A program made the position numbers and the translations under genes. A DNA stretch of 48,269 bases from Parvibaculum sp. (lineage in GTDB: Bacteria > Pseudomonadota > Alphaproteobacteria > Parvibaculales > Parvibaculaceae). Of the stretch, positions 9,175 through 17,659 are shown piece after piece (within the stretch, counting starts at the first letter, position 1; each line of letters starts with the position of its first letter). Location: the NCBI GenBank assembly GCA_030682415.1, contig JAUXOE010000069.1, positions 1 to 48,269 on the forward strand, in the 5' to 3' direction. Under the pieces are notes generated by a model that did no database searches, was not told the origin of the DNA, and saw only the letters and a list, made by a program, of their open reading frames with translations.

Positions 9175-9668
9175 CCTTTTTCGCGCAACAATCTTGCCTT
9201 GTCGCGCTCCCAGCTGCGTTCCTTGAGCGTCTCGCGCTTGTCGGCGAGCTTCTTGCCTTGCGCCAGTCCAATTTCGACCTTCACCATGTTGCGTTCGTTG
9301 AAGTACATTTTCAACGGCACAACCGTCATGCCCTGCCGTTGCATCGCATTGGTGAGCTTCTCGATTTCACGCTTGTGCAACAGCAGCTTTCGCGGTCGCC
9401 GTGTTTCGTGATTGAACTGGTTTGCCTGCAGGTAGACCGGGATATAGGCGTTGACGAGCACGATCTCTCCGCCCTTCGTCGCCTGTGCATAGGCTTCATT
9501 GAGGCTGCCTTGTCCGGCACGCAACGACTTGACCTCCGAGCCTTTCAGCTCGATACCAGCCTCGAATGTTTCAGAGATACTGTAGTTGAAACGTGCCTTG
9601 CGGTTGTCCGCAATGATCTTCCGACCGTCCCCGGCCTTCTTCTTGGCGCCACCGCTCTTGGAGGACAT
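9171..9668 (-). CDS. smpB: SsrA-binding protein SmpB
   Basis: Binds tmRNA and brings it to stalled ribosomes for trans-translation. The protein starts with a basic tail ([15 protein letters not shown]) and has the family motifs [39 protein letters not shown] and [20 protein letters not shown]. The basic C-terminal helix [17 protein letters not shown] enters the decoding centre in known structures. The length is 165 residues. It lies 27 nt after dapA on the same strand and is convergent with the glycosylase gene; the stop codons overlap within 9171-9174. Confidence 0.97.
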   Translation of the reverse strand: MSSKSGGAKKKAGDGRKIIADNRKARFNYSISETFEAGIELKGSEVKSLRAGQGSLNEAYAQATKGGEIVLVNAYIPVYLQANQFNHETRRPRKLLLHKREIEKLTNAMQRQGMTVVPLKMYFNERNMVKVEIGLAQGKKLADKRETLKERSWERDKARLLREKG

Positions 9669-9695
9669 GTCTCCCCGGACTTTCTTCTGGCCGAC

Positions 9696-10571
9696 TCAGT
9701 TGATCAGTCCGGCGGATTGCATGGCCTCGCGGACTCTCTGCTCGGCGCTGGCAGTCGCCGGCGTCAACGGCAAGCGCAGCTCATTGGCGCAAAAGCCGAG
9801 AAGACTCGCTGCATACTTCACAGGCGCCGGATTTGGCTCAACAAACAACGCGTCGTGAAGCGGCATTAGCCGGTCCTGAATTTCTAGCGCCTTTCCAAAA
9901 TCCCCGGCAAGCGTCGCCTCCTGGAACCGGGAACAGAGCGCAGGCGCGATATTTGCGGTCACTGAAATGCAACCGACACCGCCATGCGCATTGAAGCCCA
10001 GCGCCGTTGCATCCTCGCCCGACAGCTGGCAAAAATCTGCGCCCATCTTGCGCCGCTGCAAGCTGACGCGCGCCAGATTGGCTGTCGCATCCTTGACGCC
10101 GACAATGTTCTTCAACTCGAAAAGCCGCGTCATCGTATCGAGATTTATGTCGACGATGGTCCGACCGGGGATATTGTAGAGCACGATCGGAATATCGACC
10201 GCATCGTTGATCGCCTTGAAATGGGCATAAATGCCGTCCTGCGAGGGCTTGTTGTAATAGCCCGTCACGCTGAGGACCGCATCGGCGCCAACCTTTCGAG
10301 CAAATCGGGTCAATTCGATCGCCTCAAGCGTGTTGTTCGACCCCGCGCCTGCAATCACCGGCACACGCCCCCTGGCCGTCTTGACACACAATTCGACCAC
10401 CTGCTTGTGCTCATCGTGGCTCAGCGTCGGGGATTCGCCGGTGGTACCGCAAGGAACCAGTCCATGTGTGCCTTGCTCGATCTGCCATTCAACCAATTTG
10501 AGGAACGCAGCCTCATCCACTGTGCCGTCCCGAAACGGCGTTATGAGCGCGACATACGATCCCTTGAACAT
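9696..10571 (-). CDS. dapA: 4-hydroxy-tetrahydrodipicolinate synthase
   Basis: Condenses pyruvate with aspartate semialdehyde in lysine and diaminopimelate synthesis. ATG 10571 gives [16 protein letters not shown], the family N-terminus, with GGAG about 9 nt upstream. Motifs in order: [39 protein letters not shown], and [11 protein letters not shown] with the Schiff-base lysine. The length is 291 residues. dapA-smpB adjacency is common in alphaproteobacteria, and here dapA is upstream of smpB by 27 nt. A candidate promoter lies at 10642-10670. Confidence 0.97.
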   Translation of the reverse strand: MFKGSYVALITPFRDGTVDEAAFLKLVEWQIEQGTHGLVPCGTTGESPTLSHDEHKQVVELCVKTARGRVPVIAGAGSNNTLEAIELTRFARKVGADAVLSVTGYYNKPSQDGIYAHFKAINDAVDIPIVLYNIPGRTIVDINLDTMTRLFELKNIVGVKDATANLARVSLQRRKMGADFCQLSGEDATALGFNAHGGVGCISVTANIAPALCSRFQEATLAGDFGKALEIQDRLMPLHDALFVEPNPAPVKYAASLLGFCANELRLPLTPATASAEQRVREAMQSAGLIN

Positions 10572-10617
10572 GACTTTGGCTCCGTTGCCACCCGGACGGC
10601 TTGCCGGGCAGTAAATC

Positions 10618-10635
10618 CTTCGGCTCTCTCCGAAG
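10618..10635 (-). other. Stem-loop at the predicted 5' end of dapA mRNA
   Basis: CTTCGG (10618-10623) and CCGAAG (10630-10635) form a perfect 6-bp stem with a 6-nt loop. Given the promoter candidate just upstream, the hairpin would sit near the very 5' end of the dapA transcript, where such structures often protect mRNA. No T-run follows, so it is not a terminator. Confidence 0.35.
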
Positions 10636-10641
10636 CCGCGC

Positions 10642-10670
10642 AAGATACCCATAAGCGGTGCCAGCGGCAA
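10642..10670 (-). promoter_or_regulatory. Candidate sigma-70 promoter of dapA-smpB
   Basis: On the minus strand TTGCCG (10665-10670) and TATCTT (10642-10647) are separated by 17 nt, a good match to sigma-70 spacing. Transcription would start near 10635, about 65 nt before the dapA ATG. Confidence 0.45.
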
Positions 10671-10900
10671 GAAAACTGGCCTTTTCGGCGCTTGTGGCCT
10701 ATTGCCGGAAGCGTTAGCACATAGGTAGTCTCGACCATGGATAATCGGTGGCGCAGAGGCGGCTCGCGCCGGGCGTCCCGATGCGGAAATCTCGGACCGG
10801 AAATGCCTCCCGCAGAGGCGTATTCAGACCGATCCGCGCGCCTCTGGAGTTTTGGAAACGCGCTTTGGCACACGACACCGGAATCGACGTTAAAAAGCAC

Positions 10901-13168
10901 ATGCTGGGTGCCGCAATCATCTTGGGATGCTTGACGCTGACGGCATTGGCTGCAACCGCGTCGGCGGTCCCGATGCCGCGCCCTGACACCCCGCGGCTTT
11001 CATCGGGGACGCCGCCCGCCGCGGCCGTTTCCGCAACCCGGGTCGCAGCGGCCGCGACCGGCACCGTATCGCAGCTGAGTGCCGCCGATCTCGGCGCGAC
11101 GCGCGATGCCTTTGCCGAGGCAGACCGTTCGAACTGGATTGCCACGACACAACACGTAGCGCGCATTTCCGATCCTGTGGCCGCCAAGCTGGTTCTCTGG
11201 ACGCGCCTCCTCGCCGAGGGTAGCGGCGCGACATTTGCCGAAATTGTTTCGTTCCGTGAACAAAATCCCGAATGGCCTCGTCTGGGTGTTCTGGCCCTCC
11301 GTGCCGAAAATGCCCTCCTCGCCTATCCGATGTCCAATAGCGACGCCCTGGGTTGGTTCTCGGCCAATCCGCCAGTGACTGGCGAAGGCAAGATCCGCTT
11401 CGGCAAGGCTCTGGTCGACACCGGCAAGGCCAACGAGGGCGTATCCTGGATCCGGCGTGGCTGGGTCGAGCATGATTTCTCGGCAACGCGACAGAAGGAA
11501 GTTCTGGCCTCCTATGGAAGCCATTTCGACGCCGAGACCCAGAAGGCACGTCTCAGCCGACTGCTTTGGGAAAACCGCACGGAAGACGCCCGCAATGCTG
11601 CCGCCGTTGTCGGTCAGGACGCGCGCGCGCTCACAGACGCACGAATCCAGTTGAGCGCGGGTTCCAGTCAGGCCAGCGCCGCGCTTTCGCGTGTGCCGTC
11701 CATTTTGCGCACCGATCCTGGCTTGCTCTATGACCAAGTGCGCTACGAACGCCGCCGCGGCAATGACCACACCGCGCTTCCGCTGTTGCTGACGGCACCA
11801 ACCGAACCGCACAAGATGATCCGCCCCGACATCTGGTGGGTGGAGCGAAAGATTCTGGCGCGAAAAGCCCTTTCTGGCGGCCTCTATCAGCAGGCCTACG
11901 AACTCAGCGCAGCACACGGCCTGACCGAAGGCGTGGAGTTTGCCGAAGGCGAATTCATGGCCGGCTGGATCGCCCTGCAGTTTCTCAACAAGAGCGATGT
12001 TGCGCTTGCACATTTCAAGCGGCTCGGCGAAGGGGTCTCTACCCCCATCAGCAAGGCACGAGCCTTTTACTGGAGCGGTCGCGCCGCTTCCGCCGCCGGC
12101 AACATGGAAGCGGCAACTGGATATTACCGTCAGGCTGCAAGCTACCCCGTCAGCTTCTACGGCCAGCTTGCGACAGCAGCACTCGCGGGCAAGGGCGGCG
12201 ACGGAAAACTGCATCTGCCGGCAAACCCGGTTCGAACCGCCGAAACCAAGCAGCGCTTCGACAATCGCGAGCTCGTGCGCGCCGCACGCATTCTTCAGGA
12301 TCTCGATCGCGAGCGTACGCGCTGGACGGTCATGCTGCACCTCGCCGACACCTTGACCGATCCAGCGGAGCTGGCTGCCTTGTCCGATCTCGCACGGAGC
12401 TTCGGCGATCAAAAGCTGTCGCTGCGCATCGCAAAGGCCGCTGCCTCGCGCAATATCATCCTTCCCGACCATGCTTACCCGACGACACTGATGCCACAAT
12501 GGACCCACAAAGGTCCGCCCGTCGAAAAGGCGCTGGTCTATGGCCTCTCACGCCAGGAAAGCGAATTCGACCCGAAGGCTCTGAGCCCTGCCGGTGCACG
12601 TGGCTTGATGCAGCTGATGCCAGGTACCGCACGCATCGTCGCCCGGCAGATCGGTGTTCCTTATTCAGCCAACCGACTGACGGATCCCATTTACAACGCA
12701 ACACTTGGTGCCGCGCATCTCGGCGATCTCATCGAGAACGACTTCGGCGGCTCCTACATCATGAGCATCGCCGCCTACAACGCAGGCGGCGGGCGCGTGC
12801 GCCAATGGGTCAACCAGTTCGGTGACCCACGGTCAAGTGCGGTTGACCCCATCGACTGGATTGAGACCATCCCCTTCTCGGAAACACGCAACTACGTTCA
12901 GCGCGTCATTGAAAACCTCGAAGTTTATCGCGGACGCCTGACCGACGAAGCACAGCCGGCGCGCATCGCCGACGATCTGCGCCGCCACACTGGAACACCT
13001 ATAACGGCGCCCGCTCCGACACCTCGCCCCTCGAACGTGCCGCTGCCTCCACCGGCGGCAACGCTATCAACTTCGCCGTCACTGGTTCCTGCACCAGTCG
13101 CCCCGCCACAGGGAAGCGCCGCCATGGCACCGGTTATTGAGGATGGTGAGAGCTCAGCAGTTCGCTAG
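10901..13168 (+). CDS. slt: Soluble lytic murein transglycosylase
   Basis: Exported enzyme that cleaves peptidoglycan between MurNAc and GlcNAc to give 1,6-anhydro ends. From ATG 10901 the N-terminus MLGAAIILGCLTLTALAATA is a hydrophobic export signal. A long alpha-helical superhelix-type region follows, then the SLT catalytic domain (about residues 545-690) with YGLSRQESEFDPKALSP, where the Glu of QESEF is the catalytic acid, GARGLMQLMPGTA, and SIAAYNAGGGRVRQW. The C-terminal tail of about 60 residues is Pro/Ala-rich. The product is 755 residues. The start is uncertain: no good ribosome-binding site precedes 10901 and the frame is open back to 10748. The stop lies 76 nt before the next gene. 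Confidence 0.9.
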   Translation: MLGAAIILGCLTLTALAATASAVPMPRPDTPRLSSGTPPAAAVSATRVAAAATGTVSQLSAADLGATRDAFAEADRSNWIATTQHVARISDPVAAKLVLWTRLLAEGSGATFAEIVSFREQNPEWPRLGVLALRAENALLAYPMSNSDALGWFSANPPVTGEGKIRFGKALVDTGKANEGVSWIRRGWVEHDFSATRQKEVLASYGSHFDAETQKARLSRLLWENRTEDARNAAAVVGQDARALTDARIQLSAGSSQASAALSRVPSILRTDPGLLYDQVRYERRRGNDHTALPLLLTAPTEPHKMIRPDIWWVERKILARKALSGGLYQQAYELSAAHGLTEGVEFAEGEFMAGWIALQFLNKSDVALAHFKRLGEGVSTPISKARAFYWSGRAASAAGNMEAATGYYRQAASYPVSFYGQLATAALAGKGGDGKLHLPANPVRTAETKQRFDNRELVRAARILQDLDRERTRWTVMLHLADTLTDPAELAALSDLARSFGDQKLSLRIAKAAASRNIILPDHAYPTTLMPQWTHKGPPVEKALVYGLSRQESEFDPKALSPAGARGLMQLMPGTARIVARQIGVPYSANRLTDPIYNATLGAAHLGDLIENDFGGSYIMSIAAYNAGGGRVRQWVNQFGDPRSSAVDPIDWIETIPFSETRNYVQRVIENLEVYRGRLTDEAQPARIADDLRRHTGTPITAPAPTPRPSNVPLPPPAATLSTSPSLVPAPVAPPQGSAAMAPVIEDGESSAVR

Positions 13169-13244
13169 ATCTGCCACATTACGCCTTGTCGGACAGGTGC
13201 ATCGTACCCGTGTTCCGCGTCCTAATTTCGGTCTGGAGATGACT

Positions 13245-14123
13245 ATGGCGAAGCCACCGTCCATTCGTGAAATATTCTATACCAGTCAGGACGGTCTCAA
13301 GCTCTTCGCACTCGACTACGGCGAGCGTACGGCCAAGCGTACACCGGTCGTCTGCCTGCCGGGCCTGACCCGCAATTCGAAAGACTTCCAGCCGCTGGCA
13401 ACCCACCTTGCCAAGCGTCACCGCGTGCTCTGTCCGGATTTTCGCGGCCGCGGCCGCTCCCAATACTGCGACAAGTGGGACGACTACACGCCTGTCCACG
13501 AAATGATGGACACGCTGGACCTGTTGGGCGCAGCCGGCATTCCGCAGGCTGTCTTCGTCGGCACCTCGCGTGGCGGCCTTGTTACCATGCTCATGGCCGC
13601 CTTCCGGCCCAATGTCATCAAGGCGGCAGTGCTGAACGACATCGGCCCGGAAGTGGACCCCAGGGGCATCGAACGCATCGCCGGCTATGTCGGCGCCATG
13701 GAAACGCCCGCCACATGGGACGAAGCAGCCGTTAAATTGCGCATGATGAACGAACGCGAATTCCCGAACCTGACGGCCGAACAATGGCGCATTTTTGCGC
13801 GCCGCACTTTCGCCGAGGAAAATGGCGCGCCGAAACTCGACTACGACGCGAAGATCGGCACGGCGATGCGCAAGGGCCTCGAAGCCTCGAAAGGCGAGGT
13901 GCCGACCTTGTGGCCACAGTTCAAGGCACTGGCGCAAAAACCGGTCCTGGTCGTGCGCGGCGAAAATTCGGATCTTTTATCGGCCGACATCGTTGTACGT
14001 ATGTCAACCGAGCACCCGGGCATGAAATCCGTCGTCGCTCGCGATCGCGGCCACGCGCCCTTCCTCGACGAGCCGGAGGTATTGGCCGCCATCGACGATT
14101 TTCTGAAAAACAACGCCGGCTGA
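13245..14123 (+). CDS. Alpha/beta hydrolase
   Basis: A 292-residue alpha/beta-hydrolase-fold enzyme of unknown substrate. The nucleophile elbow is GTSRGG (around Ser107), the oxyanion region is VVCLPGLTRNSKDF, and CPDFRGRGRSQ follows the fold pattern. The catalytic Asp is probably in VVRGENSDLLS and the catalytic His is in RDRGHAPFLDEPE near the C-terminus. CTGGAG at 13233-13238 is 6 nt before ATG 13245, which I prefer over ATG 13239. It follows the transglycosylase gene on the same strand and converges with the phosphate symporter gene. Confidence 0.9.
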   Translation: MAKPPSIREIFYTSQDGLKLFALDYGERTAKRTPVVCLPGLTRNSKDFQPLATHLAKRHRVLCPDFRGRGRSQYCDKWDDYTPVHEMMDTLDLLGAAGIPQAVFVGTSRGGLVTMLMAAFRPNVIKAAVLNDIGPEVDPRGIERIAGYVGAMETPATWDEAAVKLRMMNEREFPNLTAEQWRIFARRTFAEENGAPKLDYDAKIGTAMRKGLEASKGEVPTLWPQFKALAQKPVLVVRGENSDLLSADIVVRMSTEHPGMKSVVARDRGHAPFLDEPEVLAAIDDFLKNNAG

Positions 14124-14129
14124 ACGCGC

Positions 14130-15809
14130 TCACTCGTTGCGCGCGGCCTGCTGGGGTGTAGCACCGTCATCTGTCGTAGCAGAATCGACTCTGACAGCAA
14201 GGGCTGCGCGCGCGGCCTTGAACCTTACCGCCCAGCGGACGGTGTGATGTGCGATACGGCGCAATAGATCAGCCTCGCGCATCGCATCGTCGAGATACGC
14301 AAGATATTCGAGATCGCCGCGCGAGGCGGCCGACAAAATGAATTGTTTGGTCGACTGATAATTGTCCTCGAACTGCTTGCCTTGCGCGTTCAGCCATTCG
14401 ACGTCCGCCTGATCGTCGAAGAGGCGATCGTCGTTCATGAGCTCGATCAGCGCCTTTCTGTATGACTCTACCCGCTCCCGCACAATTGACGGCATCCGGG
14501 ATTCGGTCGCGACGAACGACGTCACATTTCTGAGTTCGTGAACAATGGCATTGCAGTGCTGAAGCGTGCGTAGAAGATGGGCGAGTGCGTCAGGCAATCC
14601 CGAGGAAAGCCGAGATTCCGAGAGCGCTGCCGCATATTCCCGAATGGCATCAGCGAGAGTCTCAAATACAACGAACCGCCGGCGCAGCTTCATTTCATGG
14701 CGCGCCGGTTCCTTCAGATAAGCAGAGCCGCTCTCCAGGACGATCCATCCCAGCCTGCGCATTTCCATCATCAAGCTTTCGATCGCCAGCGTTGGCATGT
14801 CCACAAGCGTCTGATCGAGATGCTGCGGCCGCGCTTCGTTCTCCTCCTGCGACACAAATCTGCCCCGGAGCCAGAGGATCAGCTGATCCGCCCACACCCA
14901 GACCACCAGCAATCCCAGTACGTTGAACAGCGTGTGGAAAATCGCCAGCGTCATCGCCGGACCGGGCAACGCCCAACCCCTCTCCGTCATCCAGGAAAGG
15001 GTGACAAAAAACAGTGGCATGATCAGAAACGCGATCGTCGCCGACAGAAAATTGAAAATGAAGTGGCTCGCCGCAACGCGCTTGGCATTCGATGTTGCGT
15101 TGAGCACCGCCAGAACGCCGGTGACGGTCGTACCGATGTTCGCGCCGATCACCATAGCTGCACCGGTTTCAAGCCCGATCACCCCGCCGGAGACGGCGGA
15201 GAGCGCCACCGCAATCGAAGCGCTGGATGACTGCGCCATGGCCGTAATGCCAAATCCGGCCAGCACAAATGCCAGAAGGTGGAAAAATCCCGTGCCGCTC
15301 AAGGTTTCGATGTGCACGCCTGCGGCAATGCCCTCGAACGAATCTTTCAACACCGACACGCCGAGGAAAAAAATGCCGAAACCTGCAATCGCCTCGCCGA
15401 TGGCACCGCGGCTTCGGCCGGGCGCCGTCAGGCGCAGGATCATCCCGATACCGATGGCGGGCAGAGCCAGAAATTTGATATCCACATTGAAGCCGACGGC
15501 GGACACGATCCAACCGGTCATCGTCGTGCCAACGGCGCTTCCGAAAATGACCCAGACCGCGTGTCCGAGGGTCAGTACCCCTGCATTCACAAAGCCGATC
15601 GCCGTCACGGTGACCGCACTCGACGACTGCACAAGCGCCGTCAACGCGAAGCCCGCCGCAAGGCCCTTCACCCGTGTATCGGTCCAGCTTTCGAGTACCT
15701 GCTTCAGCGACGGCCCGGCCGCGACCTTCAAACCCTCGGTCATTAGCCACATGCCGACCAGGAAAAGCCCCAGTCCGCCCAAAAGGCCGGTCGCGCTTTC
15801 GATACTCAT
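14130..15809 (-). CDS. Na/Pi cotransporter family protein with PhoU-like domain
   Basis: Predicted sodium-dependent phosphate symporter in the inner membrane. The protein is 559 residues from ATG 15809 (MSIESATGLLGGLGLFLVGM). The N-terminal 310 or so residues hold the inverted-repeat transport domain with the two hallmark QSSS motifs, ALVQSSSAVTV and AMAQSSSASIA, and several membrane helices. The C-terminal 200 residues form a soluble PhoU-like helical domain (LRRRFVVFETLADAIREYAA). No pst or phoB genes are nearby, so a role beyond phosphate uptake cannot be inferred from context. Confidence 0.92.
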   Translation of the reverse strand: MSIESATGLLGGLGLFLVGMWLMTEGLKVAAGPSLKQVLESWTDTRVKGLAAGFALTALVQSSSAVTVTAIGFVNAGVLTLGHAVWVIFGSAVGTTMTGWIVSAVGFNVDIKFLALPAIGIGMILRLTAPGRSRGAIGEAIAGFGIFFLGVSVLKDSFEGIAAGVHIETLSGTGFFHLLAFVLAGFGITAMAQSSSASIAVALSAVSGGVIGLETGAAMVIGANIGTTVTGVLAVLNATSNAKRVAASHFIFNFLSATIAFLIMPLFFVTLSWMTERGWALPGPAMTLAIFHTLFNVLGLLVVWVWADQLILWLRGRFVSQEENEARPQHLDQTLVDMPTLAIESLMMEMRRLGWIVLESGSAYLKEPARHEMKLRRRFVVFETLADAIREYAAALSESRLSSGLPDALAHLLRTLQHCNAIVHELRNVTSFVATESRMPSIVRERVESYRKALIELMNDDRLFDDQADVEWLNAQGKQFEDNYQSTKQFILSAASRGDLEYLAYLDDAMREADLLRRIAHHTVRWAVRFKAARAALAVRVDSATTDDGATPQQAARNE

Positions 15810-15876
15810 GAAATAATCATCCCTTCCGCAGCGCCGATTATCGCAGCTTCCGGACCCGAAGGAAGGCCCTAGCGCG

Positions 15877-16590
15877 TCACCCCCGCCACGCCACCAGCAT
15901 CTGCCGCGCGCCCTTCTGAAACTCGAACGGCACCTCCCGCAACGCGCAGCGCACACCGTCTTGGCCCATCGCCCGCATTACCCCCGGCAAATGGCTCGAT
16001 GGCCGTCCGTCAAGGTTGAACAGCGGGAAAACCCGAACCTCGCCGGCAACCCGCAGAAGCTCCTTCATCGCCGCCACATGAAAATCGAAATCGAGAGTGT
16101 CGCCATGGAGAAAGAGTAGATGCGAGGAAAGCGCCAGTCTAAACGCACCGTCGGCAAACGGCAGGTTGGGCAACGCCGCCGGCACATAGCGCCCTACCGC
16201 CTTCCCCACCTCGAAATCTGAAAGAAAAAGCGCCAGCGCCTCCCGCCGCATCCGGTGCACCACCTCCTCCGACCCGTAGTGGCCCCAGTTGAAGCGATAG
16301 GTTGCGCGCGCCATGCCCTCGTGCATGGCAACCGCTGTCTCCTCGAAACGCGCGGCAATCGTCTCACCCGGAAGGCGATAAATCGGGTCGGCGGCGACGA
16401 CCCGCACCCCGGCCGAGGCAACCTCCGCCGCAAAAGAGGACGGCCCGCCGCCCGCGTCCAGCACCGGTCCAATGCCGGCAATGTAGTCGAGCGCGAAAAA
16501 CGCCTGGTATTCGGCAAGACGCCGCCCCCACGGCACAACACCGTCAAGATCGAACTCCGGCAATGAAATACGCTGTGTTTCCTTGATCAT
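15877..16590 (-). CDS. Class I SAM-dependent methyltransferase
   Basis: A 237-residue protein whose motif I is VLDAGGGPSSFAAEVASAG (about residues 50-70), followed by VRVVAADPIYR. It belongs to the Rossmann-fold methyltransferases, but the substrate is unknown. The HGDTLDFDFHVAAMKELLRV segment resembles the region after the catalytic core in small-molecule methyltransferases. ATG 16590 is preceded by GAGGAGCTGGAG. It shares the strand with the betaine methyltransferases upstream but is separated from them by a terminator, so a role in that pathway is not supported. Confidence 0.85.
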   Translation of the reverse strand: MIKETQRISLPEFDLDGVVPWGRRLAEYQAFFALDYIAGIGPVLDAGGGPSSFAAEVASAGVRVVAADPIYRLPGETIAARFEETAVAMHEGMARATYRFNWGHYGSEEVVHRMRREALALFLSDFEVGKAVGRYVPAALPNLPFADGAFRLALSSHLLFLHGDTLDFDFHVAAMKELLRVAGEVRVFPLFNLDGRPSSHLPGVMRAMGQDGVRCALREVPFEFQKGARQMLVAWRG

Positions 16591-16653
16591 CTCCAGCTCC
16601 TCGAAAATCCGGAACCGCGGCCGGGGGGCACCTTCGATGAAAAAATCGCAACG

Positions 16654-16681
16654 AAAAGGCCGCCTCCAGTGGGGCGGCCTT
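16654..16681 (-). terminator. Rho-independent terminator of the betaine operon
   Basis: A 9-bp perfect stem (AAGGCCGCC at 16656-16664 and GGCGGCCTT at 16673-16681) encloses an 8-nt loop. On the minus strand the stem is followed by a short T-rich tail, TTTTCGTT. It lies about 140 nt past the SDMT stop and about 40 nt past the small candidate peptide gene. Confidence 0.75.
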
Positions 16682-16720
16682 GTCCGGGTCAAACGACAGA
16701 CGACGAAACGGGGCCACCCT

Positions 16721-16765
16721 CTAGGTGGTCCACCACGTACCGTTGATGCGGATCGGCTCGGTCAT
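16721..16765 (-). CDS. Candidate 14-residue peptide gene after SDMT
   Basis: The reverse strand reads ATG to TAG as MTEPIRINGTWWTT. GAGGA lies 7 nt before the ATG, which is a better ribosome-binding site than many real genes here have. The frame starts 54 nt after the SDMT stop and ends about 40 nt before the operon terminator, so it would be the last reading frame of the betaine mRNA. I recognise no family. It could be a real microprotein, a peptide precursor or a chance frame. No export signal is visible. Confidence 0.35.
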   Translation of the reverse strand: MTEPIRINGTWWTT

Positions 16766-16819
16766 CGTACTGTCCTCGGGCCGGGAATATCCGGCGGCGG
16801 CAAATTTATGCCCGCCACC

Positions 16820-17659
16820 CTATTTTGCCAAGCGATAATGCATGACGCCCCAGGCGAGATAGCCCTTGTCGGCACCGTTCACCCAATGGCCGAGCCCCTT
16901 GATCATGTTGTCGAGATAGTCGCGGGAGGCAATGTTCGAGAGACGGTCGTAGCCGTCGGTCAATTCACGAGCAACCCGCGCATAGTGCCGGCGAAGCTGA
17001 TGCGTCATCTCCCTGACCTCGACCTTCTCGAATCCGCGCGCCACAAGCTCCTTCTCGTAGAAGCCAAAGCTGGCAAGTGTTTCAAGATGAATGCGGTCGA
17101 GGATCGGCTGCAACACGCCATCCGGACAGTCATCCGCCTGCATCGGGTCGGTGAAGATAAACTGTCCACCTGGCTTCAGCACACGCGTCACTTCGTCGAG
17201 AACGCGCCGCCGGTTGCCACTGTGAAGAATCGCATCTTGCGACCAAACGAAATCAAAATTTCCGGCGGCGGCAGGAATATTCTCGAAGTCGCCGTACTGC
17301 ACGTCGATCAGTCCGTCGAGGCCCGCTTTGCGCGTCAACTCGCGGTTAAGCTTGTTCTGCGTCTCACTGATGTTGACACACGTCACATGGCATCCGCGCG
17401 TCCTCGCCAGGTGCCGCGCCGCGCCACCATAGCCCGCACCGATGTCAAGCACGCGATGATCCGGCCCTAATCCCTCCAGCATCGACGCCAGTGTTTCGTC
17501 GTTGCGATGGCTTGCCGCGACGATCGGCTCGTCGTCGTTCTCGTACATACCGATATGGATGTCCTCACCGCCCCACACATGAAAATAAAATGCGTCCGCG
17601 TCCGGGCTGTCGTAATAGGCCTCCGCCTGCTCCACCGCAGCCGATCTAGCTTTCGTCAT
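16820..17659 (-). CDS. sdmt: Sarcosine/dimethylglycine N-methyltransferase (SDMT)
   Basis: Cytoplasmic SAM-dependent enzyme that converts sarcosine and dimethylglycine to glycine betaine, an osmoprotectant. The 279-residue product from ATG 17659 has the family N-terminal block AYYDSPDADAFYFHVWGGED and IHIGMYENDDEPI. SAM motif I is VLDIGAGYGGAARHLA, followed by VTCVNISETQN, WSQDAILHSGNR and FIFTDPMQADDC. This pattern matches SDMT from halophilic bacteria and cyanobacteria as I remember it. It overlaps the GSMT stop by 14 nt, so both enzymes are made from one message. The pair supplies all three methylations from glycine. Confidence 0.9.
   Translation of the reverse strand: MTKARSAAVEQAEAYYDSPDADAFYFHVWGGEDIHIGMYENDDEPIVAASHRNDETLASMLEGLGPDHRVLDIGAGYGGAARHLARTRGCHVTCVNISETQNKLNRELTRKAGLDGLIDVQYGDFENIPAAAGNFDFVWSQDAILHSGNRRRVLDEVTRVLKPGGQFIFTDPMQADDCPDGVLQPILDRIHLETLASFGFYEKELVARGFEKVEVREMTHQLRRHYARVARELTDGYDRLSNIASRDYLDNMIKGLGHWVNGADKGYLAWGVMHYRLAK

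Larger units (their letters stand above)
10572..10900. other. Divergent intergenic region between dapA and the lytic transglycosylase gene
   Basis: This 329-nt stretch holds the dapA promoter candidate and a small hairpin on the minus side. On the plus side it holds the unsettled 5' end of the transglycosylase gene: its reading frame stays open through 10748-10900, so part of this DNA could be coding if an upstream start is used. I see no other gene. Confidence 0.5.

Noticed and set aside
11000-12508. Minus-strand open frame of 502 codons opposite the lytic transglycosylase gene
   Set aside because: The plus strand encodes an enzyme with catalytic motifs through this region; the antisense frame is a composition effect.
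15877-16590. Lone methyltransferase as a third betaine-pathway enzyme
   Set aside because: GSMT and SDMT already cover all three methylations, the sequence is of a different methyltransferase group, and a terminator separates it from them.
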